A stretch of DNA of 38,908 nt from Nocardioides lijunqiniae (GTDB lineage: Bacteria; Actinomycetota; Actinomycetes; Propionibacteriales; Nocardioidaceae). The stretch is from positions 1 through 38,908 of the forward strand of contig NZ_JACJGM010000043.1 of assembly GCF_015024225.1 (NCBI RefSeq), in the 5' to 3' direction. The notes beneath the pieces were generated by a model, which was not told the DNA's origin, made no database searches, and saw only the letters and a program-made list of their open reading frames with translations. Position numbers and translations under genes: made by a program. The first letter of the stretch is position 1. Every line of letters starts with the position of its first letter. Shown here piece by piece: positions 30,950-38,843 of the stretch.

Positions 30950-31855
30950 TCAGAGCAGGACGCGCCGCCGATCGCCCAGCAGGGCGGCGCCGATGGCCGC
31001 GACGGGTCGGTCGGCGGGCAGCACCCGCACCCGGTCGGCGAGACCGAGTGAGGCCAGGAACGGCGAGGTCGCCCCGCGCAGGTGGAGGTCCTCGGCGACG
31101 GCGAGCCGCAGCGCCTCGCCGAGGTGCGCGACGCCGCCACCCAGCACGACGGTGTCGACGTCGACGGTCAGCGCGAGCATGACCACCGCCTGCGCCACGC
31201 CGCCGACGAACGTACGGCGGACGGTGACGGCGACCGGGTCGCCGGCGGCCGCCGCGGCGAAGAGGCTCTGGGCCGCGGGCCGGTCGGGCGAGGGCCAGGC
31301 CGCCGACAGGGCGGCGCCCGACGCCACGGTCTCCAGGCACCCCCGCTGCCCGCACTGGCACACCACGCCGGCCGGGTCGACGGGCAGGTGGCCGATCTCG
31401 CCGGCGGCGCCGCGGGTGCCGCGGCGCAGCCGGCCGTCGAGGAGCAGCCCGGCCGCGAGGCCGGTGCCGATGCTGAGGTAGGCGAGGTCGTCGGCGCCGG
31501 TGATGGCCGCCGCGCCGAGGGTGGCGGCGTTGACGTCGTTCTCCAGGACCACGGGGTGCCCGAGGTGGTCGGCCAGGAGCCGCTCGAGGGGGAGGGCCTC
31601 CCCGTCGAGGCCCAGGTTGACCGCATGGGTCACCGACCCGGTCGAGAGGTCGACGAGGCCGGGGACGCCCACGCCGATGGGGCCGCTGGGCTCGCCGGCG
31701 ACCCGCAGGCGGTCGACCACGCGCGCCGTGGTCTCGACGACGCCTGCGGAGCCGAGGAGGGTCGGCTCGCGCACCTCGGCGAGCACCTGCCCCTCGCCGT
31801 CCAGGACGATCCCCAGGGTCTTGGTGGCCCCGATGTCGAGTCCGAAGCTGGTCAC
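30950..31855 (-). CDS. ROK family sugar kinase (N-acetylglucosamine kinase-like)
   Basis: This 301-residue kinase phosphorylates a hexose or amino sugar in the cytosol. The ATP phosphate motif D7-G9-T11-K12 (LDIGATKT), the catalytic Asp107 (LENDVNAA) and the zinc site EIGHLP...CQCGQRGCLE (His156, Cys166, Cys168, Cys173) are complete, unlike in the ROK repressor of the same operon. The start GTG at 31855 overlaps the nagZ stop as GTGA, with AAGGG 9 nt upstream; an ATG at 31864 would add three residues. The frame continues far upstream as a shadow of nagZ. Placed after a hexosaminidase, GlcNAc (or MurNAc-derived sugar) is the most likely substrate. Confidence 0.88.
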   Translation of the reverse strand: MTSFGLDIGATKTLGIVLDGEGQVLAEVREPTLLGSAGVVETTARVVDRLRVAGEPSGPIGVGVPGLVDLSTGSVTHAVNLGLDGEALPLERLLADHLGHPVVLENDVNAATLGAAAITGADDLAYLSIGTGLAAGLLLDGRLRRGTRGAAGEIGHLPVDPAGVVCQCGQRGCLETVASGAALSAAWPSPDRPAAQSLFAAAAAGDPVAVTVRRTFVGGVAQAVVMLALTVDVDTVVLGGGVAHLGEALRLAVAEDLHLRGATSPFLASLGLADRVRVLPADRPVAAIGAALLGDRRRVLL

Positions 31856-33297
31856 GCCGACCATCCCTTCTCGGAGAGCAGCTGGGCGAGGGCGGCATGG
31901 GTCGGCCGCGAGACGCCATGAGTACGGATCCGGGTCACCTGCGGGTCGCGGGGGCCGGGCCAGCCGAGCTCGACGAGCACGACGGTGGTGCGCTCGGCCA
32001 GGTCGGCCACGAGCCGGCCGGTGGCGGGGTGCAGGTGGGCGTCGCGCACCTGCAGCACCACGGGTCGCCCGCCCGCGGCCGCGGCGAGGTGCTGGGCGGC
32101 CCCGGGCCGGTCCGCCTGCACGGCCACGGACGTGGGCAGGCCCCAGGCGGCGCGGCCGACGGCGATGTTGGGAGCGGTGTCGACGCGCGCCAGGAGCGCG
32201 CCGGCGAGGTCGGGCAGCACCCCGTCGACGCCGAGTGAGTGCGGGGCGGCGTGGTGCTGGGCGTCGCTGTCCGCCGCGCCCGCGACGTGGTCGCCCGACG
32301 ACGCCGCACGACGCAGCCCGGCGGCCCGGGAGGCGGCGTCGGCCAGGCGCTGCTCGTCGATCCGCCCCTCCCGCACGGCGTCCACGATCGCGGACTGCAC
32401 CGCCCGGACCAGCGCCGGGTCCTTGTCGGCTCCCAGGCACAGGAGGTCGGCGCCGGCCTCGAGGGAGCGCACGGCAGCCTCGGGCACGCCCGTCGCGCCC
32501 GACGCCCCGGCCATGTCGAGGGCGTCGGTGACGACCGCCCCCGCGAACCCGAGCTCCTCGCGCAGGAGCGACAGCACCACCGGGCTGAGCGTCGCCGGTC
32601 GCGCCGGGTCCAGCGCGCGCACCACCAGGTGGGAGGTCATCACGGCGGCCACCCCGGCGTCGACGGCGGCGCGGAACGGCACCAGCTCGCGGCCGCGCAG
32701 CCGCTCCAGGTCGCCCTCGAGGACGGGGAGCGCCAGGTGGCTGTCGACCGCGGTGTCGCCGTGGCCGGGGAAGTGCTTCACGCACGCGGCCGGTCCGGCG
32801 GCCTGGAGCCCGCCCACCCAGGCCGCGACGTGGGCGGCCACCGGCCCGGGCGCGGCGCCGAAGCTGCGCACCCCGATGACCGGGTTGTGGGGGTTGCTGT
32901 TGACGTCGGCGACCGGGCCCAGGCACAGGTCGATGCCGAGCCCGGCCAGGTCGCGCCCGACCGCCCGGCCCGCGGCCGCGGTGAGCTCGAGGTCGTCGAC
33001 CACCCCGAGGGCGGCCGGGCCCAGGACCGGGCTTCCGGTCGCGACGTGCAGCCGGGTGACGCTCCCGCCCTCCTCGTCGACGGCCACGACGGCGTCCGCC
33101 GCGGTGGCGTGCACGTCGGCCACGAGGGCCGCGACCGCACCCGCCCCGGCGCCGGTGTTGCTGCCGAACAGGCAGATCCCGCCGAGGCCGCCCGCGAGCA
33201 GGCGCCGTACGTCGTCGGTGAGGGCGGTGCCGGGGAACGCCGGCAGCTGGACGGCCAGCGCGAGCCGCTCGAGCTCGCCTCCGGTCACCGCGGTCAT
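31852..33297 (-). CDS. nagZ: Glycoside hydrolase family 3, beta-N-acetylhexosaminidase (NagZ-like)
   Basis: This 481-residue enzyme removes terminal beta-GlcNAc from chitin or peptidoglycan fragments. The NagZ signature KHFPGHGDTAVDSH is at residues 174-187, containing the Asp185/His187 dyad typical of GH3 hexosaminidases, and the nucleophile is Asp258 (VVTDALDM). No signal peptide is seen, so it acts in the cytosol on imported sugars. A C-terminal domain of about 120 residues follows the barrel. The start ATG at 33297 has AAGGG 9 nt upstream; ATG 33306, overlapping the permease stop (ATGA), is the alternative. It is translationally coupled to the ROK kinase gene. Confidence 0.9.
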   Translation of the reverse strand: MTAVTGGELERLALAVQLPAFPGTALTDDVRRLLAGGLGGICLFGSNTGAGAGAVAALVADVHATAADAVVAVDEEGGSVTRLHVATGSPVLGPAALGVVDDLELTAAAGRAVGRDLAGLGIDLCLGPVADVNSNPHNPVIGVRSFGAAPGPVAAHVAAWVGGLQAAGPAACVKHFPGHGDTAVDSHLALPVLEGDLERLRGRELVPFRAAVDAGVAAVMTSHLVVRALDPARPATLSPVVLSLLREELGFAGAVVTDALDMAGASGATGVPEAAVRSLEAGADLLCLGADKDPALVRAVQSAIVDAVREGRIDEQRLADAASRAAGLRRAASSGDHVAGAADSDAQHHAAPHSLGVDGVLPDLAGALLARVDTAPNIAVGRAAWGLPTSVAVQADRPGAAQHLAAAAGGRPVVLQVRDAHLHPATGRLVADLAERTTVVLVELGWPGPRDPQVTRIRTHGVSRPTHAALAQLLSEKGWSA

Positions 33298-33302
33298 CGC
33301 GG

Positions 33303-34142
33303 TCATCCCTTCACCGCGCCGCTGGTCAGGCCGCCGACCATCCGGCCCTGCACCAGCAGGAAGAACACGATGACGGGGATCGCGATGAGCGTCGACCCGG
33401 CCATGACCGCGCCCCAGTCGGCGCCGCGGTTGACGTCGGTGAAGGTGCTGAGCCAGACCGGGAGGGTCTTGCTGTCCTGGCGGGTCATCACCACGAGGCC
33501 GACCGTGAACTCGTTCCACGCCTGGATGAAGCCGAAGACGCCGGTGGCCACGAGGCCGGGCGCCAGCAGGGGGAACGTGATCCGGAAGAACGCGCCGGTG
33601 CGGGTGCAGCCGTCGACCATCGCCGCCTCCTCCAGGTCGACCGGCAGCCCGGCGACGAAGCCGCGCAGGGTCCAGATCGTGAACGGCAGCACGGCCGCGA
33701 CGTAGAGCACGGTGAGGCCGATGACGGTGTTGGTGAGGTCGGCGGACTCGAGCATCTTGTACTGGGAGATGAACAGGCCCTCGGTCGGGATCATCTGCAC
33801 CAGCAGGAGGACCACGACGAAGCTCTTGCGGCCGCGGAAGCGGAACCGCGAGACCGCCAGCGCCGCGAGGAACGCGAACAGCAGCGCGACCACCACCGTC
33901 AGGAGGGTCACCGAGAGGCTGGTCCGCAGGGCGTCGGTGAAGCCGTCGCCGTCGGTGAACAGCCGGCGGTAGTTGTCCAGGCTGCCGCCGAAGGGGTGCC
34001 AGGTCGGCTCGGGCGCGCGGATCTCGGCGCGCGTCTGGAACGACGTCGAGACCATCCAGTAGACGGGGAACGCGAAGACCAGCAGGATCGCGACACCGGC
34101 CAGGTTGGCGGTGGTCCGGACCGTGGGGGACACGCGGCTCAT
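33303..34142 (-). CDS. Carbohydrate ABC transporter permease (MalG/DasC-like)
   Basis: This 279-residue inner-membrane permease has six predicted helices, beginning with FAFPVYWMVSTSF near residue 23. The cytoplasmic EAA loop reads LEEAAMVDGCTRTGAFFRITFPLLAPGL, the contact for the ABC ATPase. The ATG at 34142 overlaps the stop of the partner permease (ATGA) behind GAGGAG. Together with the next two genes it forms the import part of a type I sugar importer. The longer frame upstream, up to 34880, is a shadow. Confidence 0.92.
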   Translation of the reverse strand: MSRVSPTVRTTANLAGVAILLVFAFPVYWMVSTSFQTRAEIRAPEPTWHPFGGSLDNYRRLFTDGDGFTDALRTSLSVTLLTVVVALLFAFLAALAVSRFRFRGRKSFVVVLLLVQMIPTEGLFISQYKMLESADLTNTVIGLTVLYVAAVLPFTIWTLRGFVAGLPVDLEEAAMVDGCTRTGAFFRITFPLLAPGLVATGVFGFIQAWNEFTVGLVVMTRQDSKTLPVWLSTFTDVNRGADWGAVMAGSTLIAIPVIVFFLLVQGRMVGGLTSGAVKG

Positions 34143-35116
34143 GACTCCTCCTCGCGCAGCATGCGGACGACGTACGGCGACGTCAGGACGATCGTCAGGA
34201 CGAGCATGAAGACCGCGACGGCGGCGGCGGTGCCGAAGCGGCCCTCGCCGATGCCGGAGCGGTAGATGTAGGTGCCCAGGAGGTTGGTGTCGGCCGTGAC
34301 GCCGCCGGCCTTCTGGAGCACGTAGATCTGGGTGAAGACCCGCAGGTCCCAGATGACCTGCAGGAGACCGACCACGAGCAGGACCGGGCGGATGACCGGC
34401 AGGATGATGTGGCGCAGCCGCGAGCGGGCGTCGGCGCCGTCGACCTCGGCCGCCTCGAGGAGCTCCTCGGGGACCTGGGTCAGTCCGGCGTAGACGGTGA
34501 ACGCCACGAACGGCACGCTCATCCACACCACCACGATCGCGGCCACCAGGAAGAACGACAGCGGCTCGAGGAGCCACGGGTGGCCGGCGAAGTCGCCGCC
34601 CAGCCGGGTGAGGGTCCAGTTGATGACGCCGTACTGGCTGTCGAAGAGCCACTGCCACACCGTCAGCACCGCCAGCACCGGCATCGCCCACGCCAGCAGC
34701 AGCGCCGTCTGCACCAGCAGCCGCACCGTCGTGGACATCAGCCGGAGCAGCAGCGCGATGCCGACGCCCACGGCCATGGTGACCCCGGCGCAGAAGAAGC
34801 AGAACAGCACCGAGCGCAGGACCAGGCTCCACAGGTAGGTGTCGTCGACCAGCGCGCGGTAGTTGTCCAGGCCCACCCACGGTGCCGGCTGCCCGAACTG
34901 CTGCGCGAGGCCGTAGTCCTGGAAGGACAGCACCAGCTGGCGGGCCAGCGGGTAGCCGAGCCCGACGCAGAGCGCGGCCAGCGCGGGCAGGACCAGCGCG
35001 TAGGGCAGCGCGCCGCGAGGGGTACGCCGCCGCGCGGGACGGGCCACGGGCCTCCCTCCCTCCGCGGGCTCGGTCGGGGCGTCGACGGCGGTGGCCGTCA
35101 GTGCCGTGCTGTGCAT
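34139..35116 (-). CDS. Carbohydrate ABC transporter permease (MalF/DasB-like)
   Basis: The 325-residue partner permease has a basic N-terminal cytosolic region (RPARRRTPRG) followed by six membrane spans and the EAA loop VPEELLEAAEVDGADARSRLRHIILPVIRP. It starts at the ATG 35116 with AGGAGG 6 nt upstream. It is separated from the binding-protein gene by 73 nt holding a strong hairpin (35134-35175), so it may be made at lower level than the binding protein. Its stop overlaps the next permease start. Confidence 0.93.
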   Translation of the reverse strand: MHSTALTATAVDAPTEPAEGGRPVARPARRRTPRGALPYALVLPALAALCVGLGYPLARQLVLSFQDYGLAQQFGQPAPWVGLDNYRALVDDTYLWSLVLRSVLFCFFCAGVTMAVGVGIALLLRLMSTTVRLLVQTALLLAWAMPVLAVLTVWQWLFDSQYGVINWTLTRLGGDFAGHPWLLEPLSFFLVAAIVVVWMSVPFVAFTVYAGLTQVPEELLEAAEVDGADARSRLRHIILPVIRPVLLVVGLLQVIWDLRVFTQIYVLQKAGGVTADTNLLGTYIYRSGIGEGRFGTAAAVAVFMLVLTIVLTSPYVVRMLREEES

Positions 35117-35133
35117 TCTCGACCTCCTGGGCG

Positions 35134-35175
35134 CGACACGACCGGGGCGGCGACGCTGCCGCCCCGGTCGAGTCG
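35134..35175 (-). other. Intercistronic hairpin between binding-protein and permease genes
   Basis: Arms 35134-35151 and 35158-35175 pair at 17 of 18 positions around a 6 nt loop, just after the binding-protein stop. As in many sugar importers (malE-malF is the classic case), it probably protects the upstream mRNA or partly stops transcription, giving more binding protein than permease. Confidence 0.75.
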
Positions 35176-35189
35176 GATGGGAGCTGGTC

Positions 35190-36470
35190 TCAGCTGGAGC
35201 CGAGCTTCTCGGTGATGGCCTGGTCGGCCTTCCCCGCGAGCTCGGCCGGGTCGCCGCCGTTGGCCACGGCGACGAACAGGTCCTCGAGGATGCGGGCGCC
35301 CTCGACGCTGGCCCAGCCGGCGGCCGGTGGGGTGAGGCGGGCGTTGCTGGCGGCCTCGATCGTGGCGGCGGCGAACTCGTCGTCGCCCAGCAGCGGCGCG
35401 AGCGACTCCTTGGCCGGCGTGAGCCCGTTCTCGGCGAGGATGGTCTGGTAGTCCTCGCTCAGCATCAGCGCCACGGCGTCCTTGGCGAGGTCCTGGTTGG
35501 GGGACTTCGCGGCGACCGCGATGTTGGAGCCGCCGAGCAGCACGGGGGCCGGGCCGCCCTCACTGCCGGGAAGGGCGAAGACGCCGATCTTGGACACCAT
35601 CTCCGGGCACCCGGCCTCGGGGTCCGAGATCAGCCCCATGACCCAGCTGGGCGTGGACATCATGCCGACCTCGCCGTTGCAGAACGGCACCTGCGGGTCG
35701 GTCTCGTTGCCGTCCTTGGCCGCCCCGGACGCCTCGGTCATCAGCCGCTGCACGGTCTCCAGGCCCGCCTGCGACTCGGGGGTGGACAGGGCACCCTGCC
35801 ACTCGCCGCCGTCCTCGACCGCGAGGTCGCCGCCGGCGTCCCAGAGGAAGGTGACGGCGTTGCGCCAGTCCTGGCCGGGGAACCAGAAGCCCGAGAAGTT
35901 GGCCGGCTTGGGATTGTCCTTCTTCAGCGCGACCGCGGCGTCCACGAACTCTTCCATGGTCGTGGGGACCTCGAGGCCGGCCTTCTCGAGCAGGTCCTTG
36001 CGGTAGAAGATGTACTTGCCGCCGGCGTAGTAGGGCACGGCGTAGGTCGTGTCCTCGACCGTGCCGGCCTCCACGAAGCCCTCCAGCAGGTCGTCGCCCC
36101 CGAGGTCGTCCAGCTCGCCGGTGAGGTCGGCGAAGGCGCCGGCGGTGGTGAAGGTGGCGCTCTGGGTGTTGCCCACCTCGACCACGTCCGGGGTCTCGTC
36201 CTCGCTCGAGAGGGCGGTGGTGAGGCGCTCGACGAGGCCCTCCCACTGCTGCTCCTCGATGGTCAGCGTGGATCCCTCGTGCTGCTCCTCGAAGGTCTTC
36301 TTCAGCCAGTCGCGGGCCGCCTGCGGGGTGTCGGCGCCGTTGAGCCACACGCGGATGTCGGCCTTCTCCGGGCCACCGCCGCCTGCGCTGTTGTCGTCAT
36401 CGCTTCCGCCACAGGCGGACAGGGCCAGGACGGCCGACAGGGCCAGGCCCAGGGTTGTCTTCATGCGCAC
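35190..36470 (-). CDS. Sugar-binding lipoprotein of an ABC importer
   Basis: This 426-residue family 1 extracellular solute-binding protein captures the sugar outside the cell. The lipobox LSAC with Cys20 follows a short basic signal (MKTTLGLALSAVLA), and a Gly/Ser/Asp linker comes next. The body (DIRVWLNGADTPQAARDWLKKTFEEQHEG..., later YDLAVPYYAGGKYIFYRKDLLEKAG-like) is typical of the MalE/DasA/NgcE class. The GTG at 36470 has AAAGGA 8 nt upstream; the ATG at 36464 is possible but is 14 nt from that site. It follows the ROK regulator by 61 nt. The ligand may be GlcNAc, chitobiose or a related amino sugar, from context only. Confidence 0.9.
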   Translation of the reverse strand: MRMKTTLGLALSAVLALSACGGSDDDNSAGGGGPEKADIRVWLNGADTPQAARDWLKKTFEEQHEGSTLTIEEQQWEGLVERLTTALSSEDETPDVVEVGNTQSATFTTAGAFADLTGELDDLGGDDLLEGFVEAGTVEDTTYAVPYYAGGKYIFYRKDLLEKAGLEVPTTMEEFVDAAVALKKDNPKPANFSGFWFPGQDWRNAVTFLWDAGGDLAVEDGGEWQGALSTPESQAGLETVQRLMTEASGAAKDGNETDPQVPFCNGEVGMMSTPSWVMGLISDPEAGCPEMVSKIGVFALPGSEGGPAPVLLGGSNIAVAAKSPNQDLAKDAVALMLSEDYQTILAENGLTPAKESLAPLLGDDEFAAATIEAASNARLTPPAAGWASVEGARILEDLFVAVANGGDPAELAGKADQAITEKLGSS

Positions 36471-36531
36471 CGGATGGTTCCTTTCATCTGCCGTCGGCTG
36501 TGGTCAGCAACGGGGCTGGTGGGGAGGCGGG

Positions 36532-37662
36532 TCACGAGACGCCCAGCTCGCCGGCGAGGACGAGCACGGCCGCCCCGACCAGGACGACGTCGTCGCCGAG
36601 GGTCGAGGTGCGGACCACCAGCTCGTCGCCGATCACCGGCATCGTGCGTCGCCGGATGGTGCTCTCGACGGCATCGCGCAGCGGGCCGTCGAGGAGGTCG
36701 ACCGGTCCGCTGAGGACCAGCTCGTGCAGGTTGAGGGTGCCCACGACCGGGGCCAGCGCGGCGCCGAGACGGCGGCCGGTGTCGGCCAGCACCCGCGTGC
36801 GCGAGGAGGACGCTGCGAGGCGGCGACGCAGGTGGGGTACGGCGAGCAGGGTCTCGAGGCAGCCCGTGCGACCACAGGCGCAGGCCTCGCCGCGCGGGTC
36901 GACCACCACGTGGCCGATCTCGCCGGCGGCGGCGCGGTGGCCGTGCAGGAGCGTGCCCTCGAGGATCAGGCCGGCACCCACGCCGGTGCCGACCCGCAGG
37001 ACCATCAGCCCGCCGCCCTGCGCGTGGCCGAACGAGTGCTCGCCCAGGGCCGCGGTGTTGGCGTCGTTGGCGACGAGGACCGGCAGACCGGTGTGCTCGC
37101 GCAGCCCGTCGGCCAGGGGCGTGCCGTGCCAGCCGAGGTTGGGCGCGTCGAGCACCGTGCCGAGGGCGTCGACCACGCCGGGGGAGCCGACGCCGATGCC
37201 GAGCACCGGGCGCGACGTCATCGCGAGCAGCTCGTCGGCCAGCTCGTGCACCAGCGCGGTGGCCTCCGCGCCCTTGCGTCCCGCCAGGGGGCGCTCGTGA
37301 CGAGCCACGACGTGGCCGGCGAGGTTGACGACGGCGCCGGTGAGGCGGTCGTCGGGGGAGAGGTCGAGGCTCACGATGTGGGTCGACTCGGCGGCGACGC
37401 CGACGAGCGTCGGCGGCTTGCCCACCCGGCTCTCGACCGGCGCGCCGAGCTCCTCGACGAGCCCGTCGGCCACCATCGTGCCGACCAGCTCGGAGACCGT
37501 GACCCGGGTCAGCCCGGTGGTGCGCGCGAGGTCGGCGCGGCTCGCGGGGCCGTCGCGGAAGAGTCGCTGGAGCAGCAGGGCGCGGTGGTGGCGCCGGGTG
37601 TCCTCCTGCAGCAGCTTGCCGCTGGGACGCAGCGGACGGCCGAGGGGTGAGAGGTGGGTCAC
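36532..37662 (-). CDS. ROK family transcriptional repressor (NagC/XylR type)
   Basis: This 376-residue regulator has an N-terminal winged helix-turn-helix (about 37-60, ADLARTTGLTRVTVSELVGTMVADGLVEE) followed by a ROK sugar-sensing domain with the zinc motif CACGRTGCLE. The ATP phosphate loop of the kinases is replaced by SLDLSPDDRLTG, so it senses but does not phosphorylate sugar. It is the first gene of the operon. The GTG at 37662 has no ribosome site and sits 7 nt after the -10 box, so the mRNA is probably leaderless. A 10-bp-arm palindrome covers the promoter. It probably represses the whole operon and is released by the imported sugar or its phosphate. Confidence 0.92.
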   Translation of the reverse strand: MTHLSPLGRPLRPSGKLLQEDTRRHHRALLLQRLFRDGPASRADLARTTGLTRVTVSELVGTMVADGLVEELGAPVESRVGKPPTLVGVAAESTHIVSLDLSPDDRLTGAVVNLAGHVVARHERPLAGRKGAEATALVHELADELLAMTSRPVLGIGVGSPGVVDALGTVLDAPNLGWHGTPLADGLREHTGLPVLVANDANTAALGEHSFGHAQGGGLMVLRVGTGVGAGLILEGTLLHGHRAAAGEIGHVVVDPRGEACACGRTGCLETLLAVPHLRRRLAASSSRTRVLADTGRRLGAALAPVVGTLNLHELVLSGPVDLLDGPLRDAVESTIRRRTMPVIGDELVVRTSTLGDDVVLVGAAVLVLAGELGVS

Positions 37663-37698
37663 GTTTGTTAGTTCAGCGGACTAACAAACCTCTGTCAA
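37663..37698 (-). promoter_or_regulatory. ROK operon promoter with palindromic operator
   Basis: On the minus strand TTGACA (37693-37698), exactly 17 nt, then TGAACT (37670-37675) form the promoter, with the start at or next to the GTG at 37662. The palindrome GTTTGTTAGT-N7-ACTAACAAAC (37663-37689) is perfect over 10-bp arms and covers the spacer, the -10 box and +1. Repressor bound here would block RNA polymerase. This matches the AT-rich inverted-repeat style known for ROK repressor sites. Confidence 0.82.
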
Positions 37699-37706
37699 GG
37701 GGCGGG

Positions 37707-37746
37707 CCCGCATCCGGGCGGCTGGTCTGGAGCGCCCGGGTGCGGG
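37707..37746 (-). terminator. Terminator hairpin after the HPt-like gene
   Basis: Arms 37707-37720 and 37733-37746 pair at 13 of 14 positions around a 12 nt loop, starting right after the stop of the minus-strand gene at 37747. It insulates that gene from the ROK operon promoter. Confidence 0.65.
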
Positions 37747-38172
37747 TCAGGAGGCAGTGGCGACGCCCGCGACGTACGCCGCCAGGGCGGCCTGCGTGCG
37801 GTGGGCCGCCTCGTCGATGAGGCCGGCCCGGAGCCGGGCGCCGGCCAGGTCTCCGGTGCGCAGGTGGTCCTCCACGCGGCAGGCGAGCTCGACGAGCTCG
37901 AGGGCGCCGACGAAGGAGGACGAGACCCGCAGGGAGAGGATGGCGTCGAGGGCCTGCTCCAGGTCGCCGTCGGTGACGAACCCGACCACGCGGCGCACCC
38001 GGCCGGGCAGGAGCCGGTCGTACCTCTCCACGAAAGCCACCACGAACGGCAGGCTGGACACGTCGTGGGCCAGGCGCTCGAGGCACGTGGCGTCGACAGG
38101 GCTCGTCGCCGCGAACGGCCCGATGGCAGGAGCCGTGCCGAGTCGGCCGGCCTTCGTGCGGACGCTGCCCAT
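37747..38172 (-). CDS. Small HPt-like protein without the phosphoacceptor histidine
   Basis: This 141-residue cytosolic, mostly helical protein shows a histidine-phosphotransfer-like pattern: ALDAILSLRVSSSFVGALELVELACRVEDHLRTGDLAG (74-111) lines up with the HPt consensus AHxLKGxSxxxGA, but the His position is Leu79, Lys is Arg82 and the Gly is Val83. The preceding helix (FVERYDRLLPGRVRRVVGFVTDGDLEQAL) also fits. It cannot accept phosphate in the usual way, so it may act as a docking or inhibitory partner. The ATG at 38172 follows AGGAG by 7 nt, and the gene lies 47 nt after the TasA-like gene on the same strand. The assignment is moderate because the signature is degenerate. Confidence 0.6.
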   Translation of the reverse strand: MGSVRTKAGRLGTAPAIGPFAATSPVDATCLERLAHDVSSLPFVVAFVERYDRLLPGRVRRVVGFVTDGDLEQALDAILSLRVSSSFVGALELVELACRVEDHLRTGDLAGARLRAGLIDEAAHRTQAALAAYVAGVATAS

Positions 38173-38219
38173 GCGGGGCTCCTGTCGGTGTGGTGGTGAG
38201 GGTCAGGGGTGGGGGTGGG

Positions 38220-38843
38220 TCACTTGGCCTGGGCGGCGCGCTGGGTGGCGTCGAAGGTGAAGGCGACGGTGTTGGAGAGGCCCTGGAAGGTGTTGTCGGC
38301 GGCCTCGGGCAGGGTGAGGGTCAGGCGCAGGTTGGCGGCGGCGGCGTTGGTGTTGAGGGCGGTGGTCGCGGCGGCGAGGTCGAGGTTGGTGCCGACGACG
38401 GGGCGGGCGGCGACGAGGTTGGTCACGGTGCCGCCGGCGCAGGTGAGGTCGTTGCTGCCGCTGGCCTTGGTCCAGCCGGTGGTGCACTGGTCGACGGTGA
38501 GCTTGAGGCCGTCGGTGGCGTCGGTGGTGAGCTTGTTGGCGGTGGCGCCGGTGGTGGTGAGCTTGATGGAGCCGAAGGCCTCGGTGTCGCTGGAGCGGGT
38601 CAGGACCACGGCGCGCTGGACGGTGTCGCCGGGGACCAGGTTGGTGGCGGCGACGGTGGTGCCGAGGGTGGCGTGCTGGGTCAGGCCGAGGACGACCTTG
38701 CCGGTGCCGACGGCCTCGCTGGCCGAGGTGGTGGAGGTGAAGGCGCCGAAGGTGCCCAGGCCGGCCACGGAGGCGGCGCCGGCGACGAGGACGACGGAGG
38801 CGAGGATCTTGGTGGAGCTGGCCTTGAGGGCGGTCTTCTTCAT
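38220..38843 (-). CDS. TasA/CalY-like secreted protein with SipW-type signal peptide
   Basis: This 207-residue secreted protein has a basic start (MKKTALKASSTK), a hydrophobic core (13-30) and LGTFGAFTSTTSAS, the SipW-dependent signal-peptide pattern in which a GT-[FY]-[AG]-x-F-[ST] motif marks cleavage. The rest is a Thr/Ala-rich beta protein. The ending NTFQGLSNTVAFTFDATQ (184-201) is a family feature of camelysin/TasA (peptidase M73-like) proteins, some of which form biofilm fibres. Cys120 and Cys135 could form a disulfide. The dedicated SipW-like signal peptidase is not in the window and is expected on the other side of 38908 or elsewhere. The ATG has AGAGAG 9 nt upstream. Confidence 0.8.
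   Translation of the reverse strand: MKKTALKASSTKILASVVLVAGAASVAGLGTFGAFTSTTSASEAVGTGKVVLGLTQHATLGTTVAATNLVPGDTVQRAVVLTRSSDTEAFGSIKLTTTGATANKLTTDATDGLKLTVDQCTTGWTKASGSNDLTCAGGTVTNLVAARPVVGTNLDLAAATTALNTNAAAANLRLTLTLPEAADNTFQGLSNTVAFTFDATQRAAQAK

Noticed and set aside
30950..32926. A 658-codon fused frame covering the ROK kinase and part of nagZ
   Set aside because: The upstream half is a shadow of nagZ in another frame; the kinase begins at the GTGA overlap at 31855.
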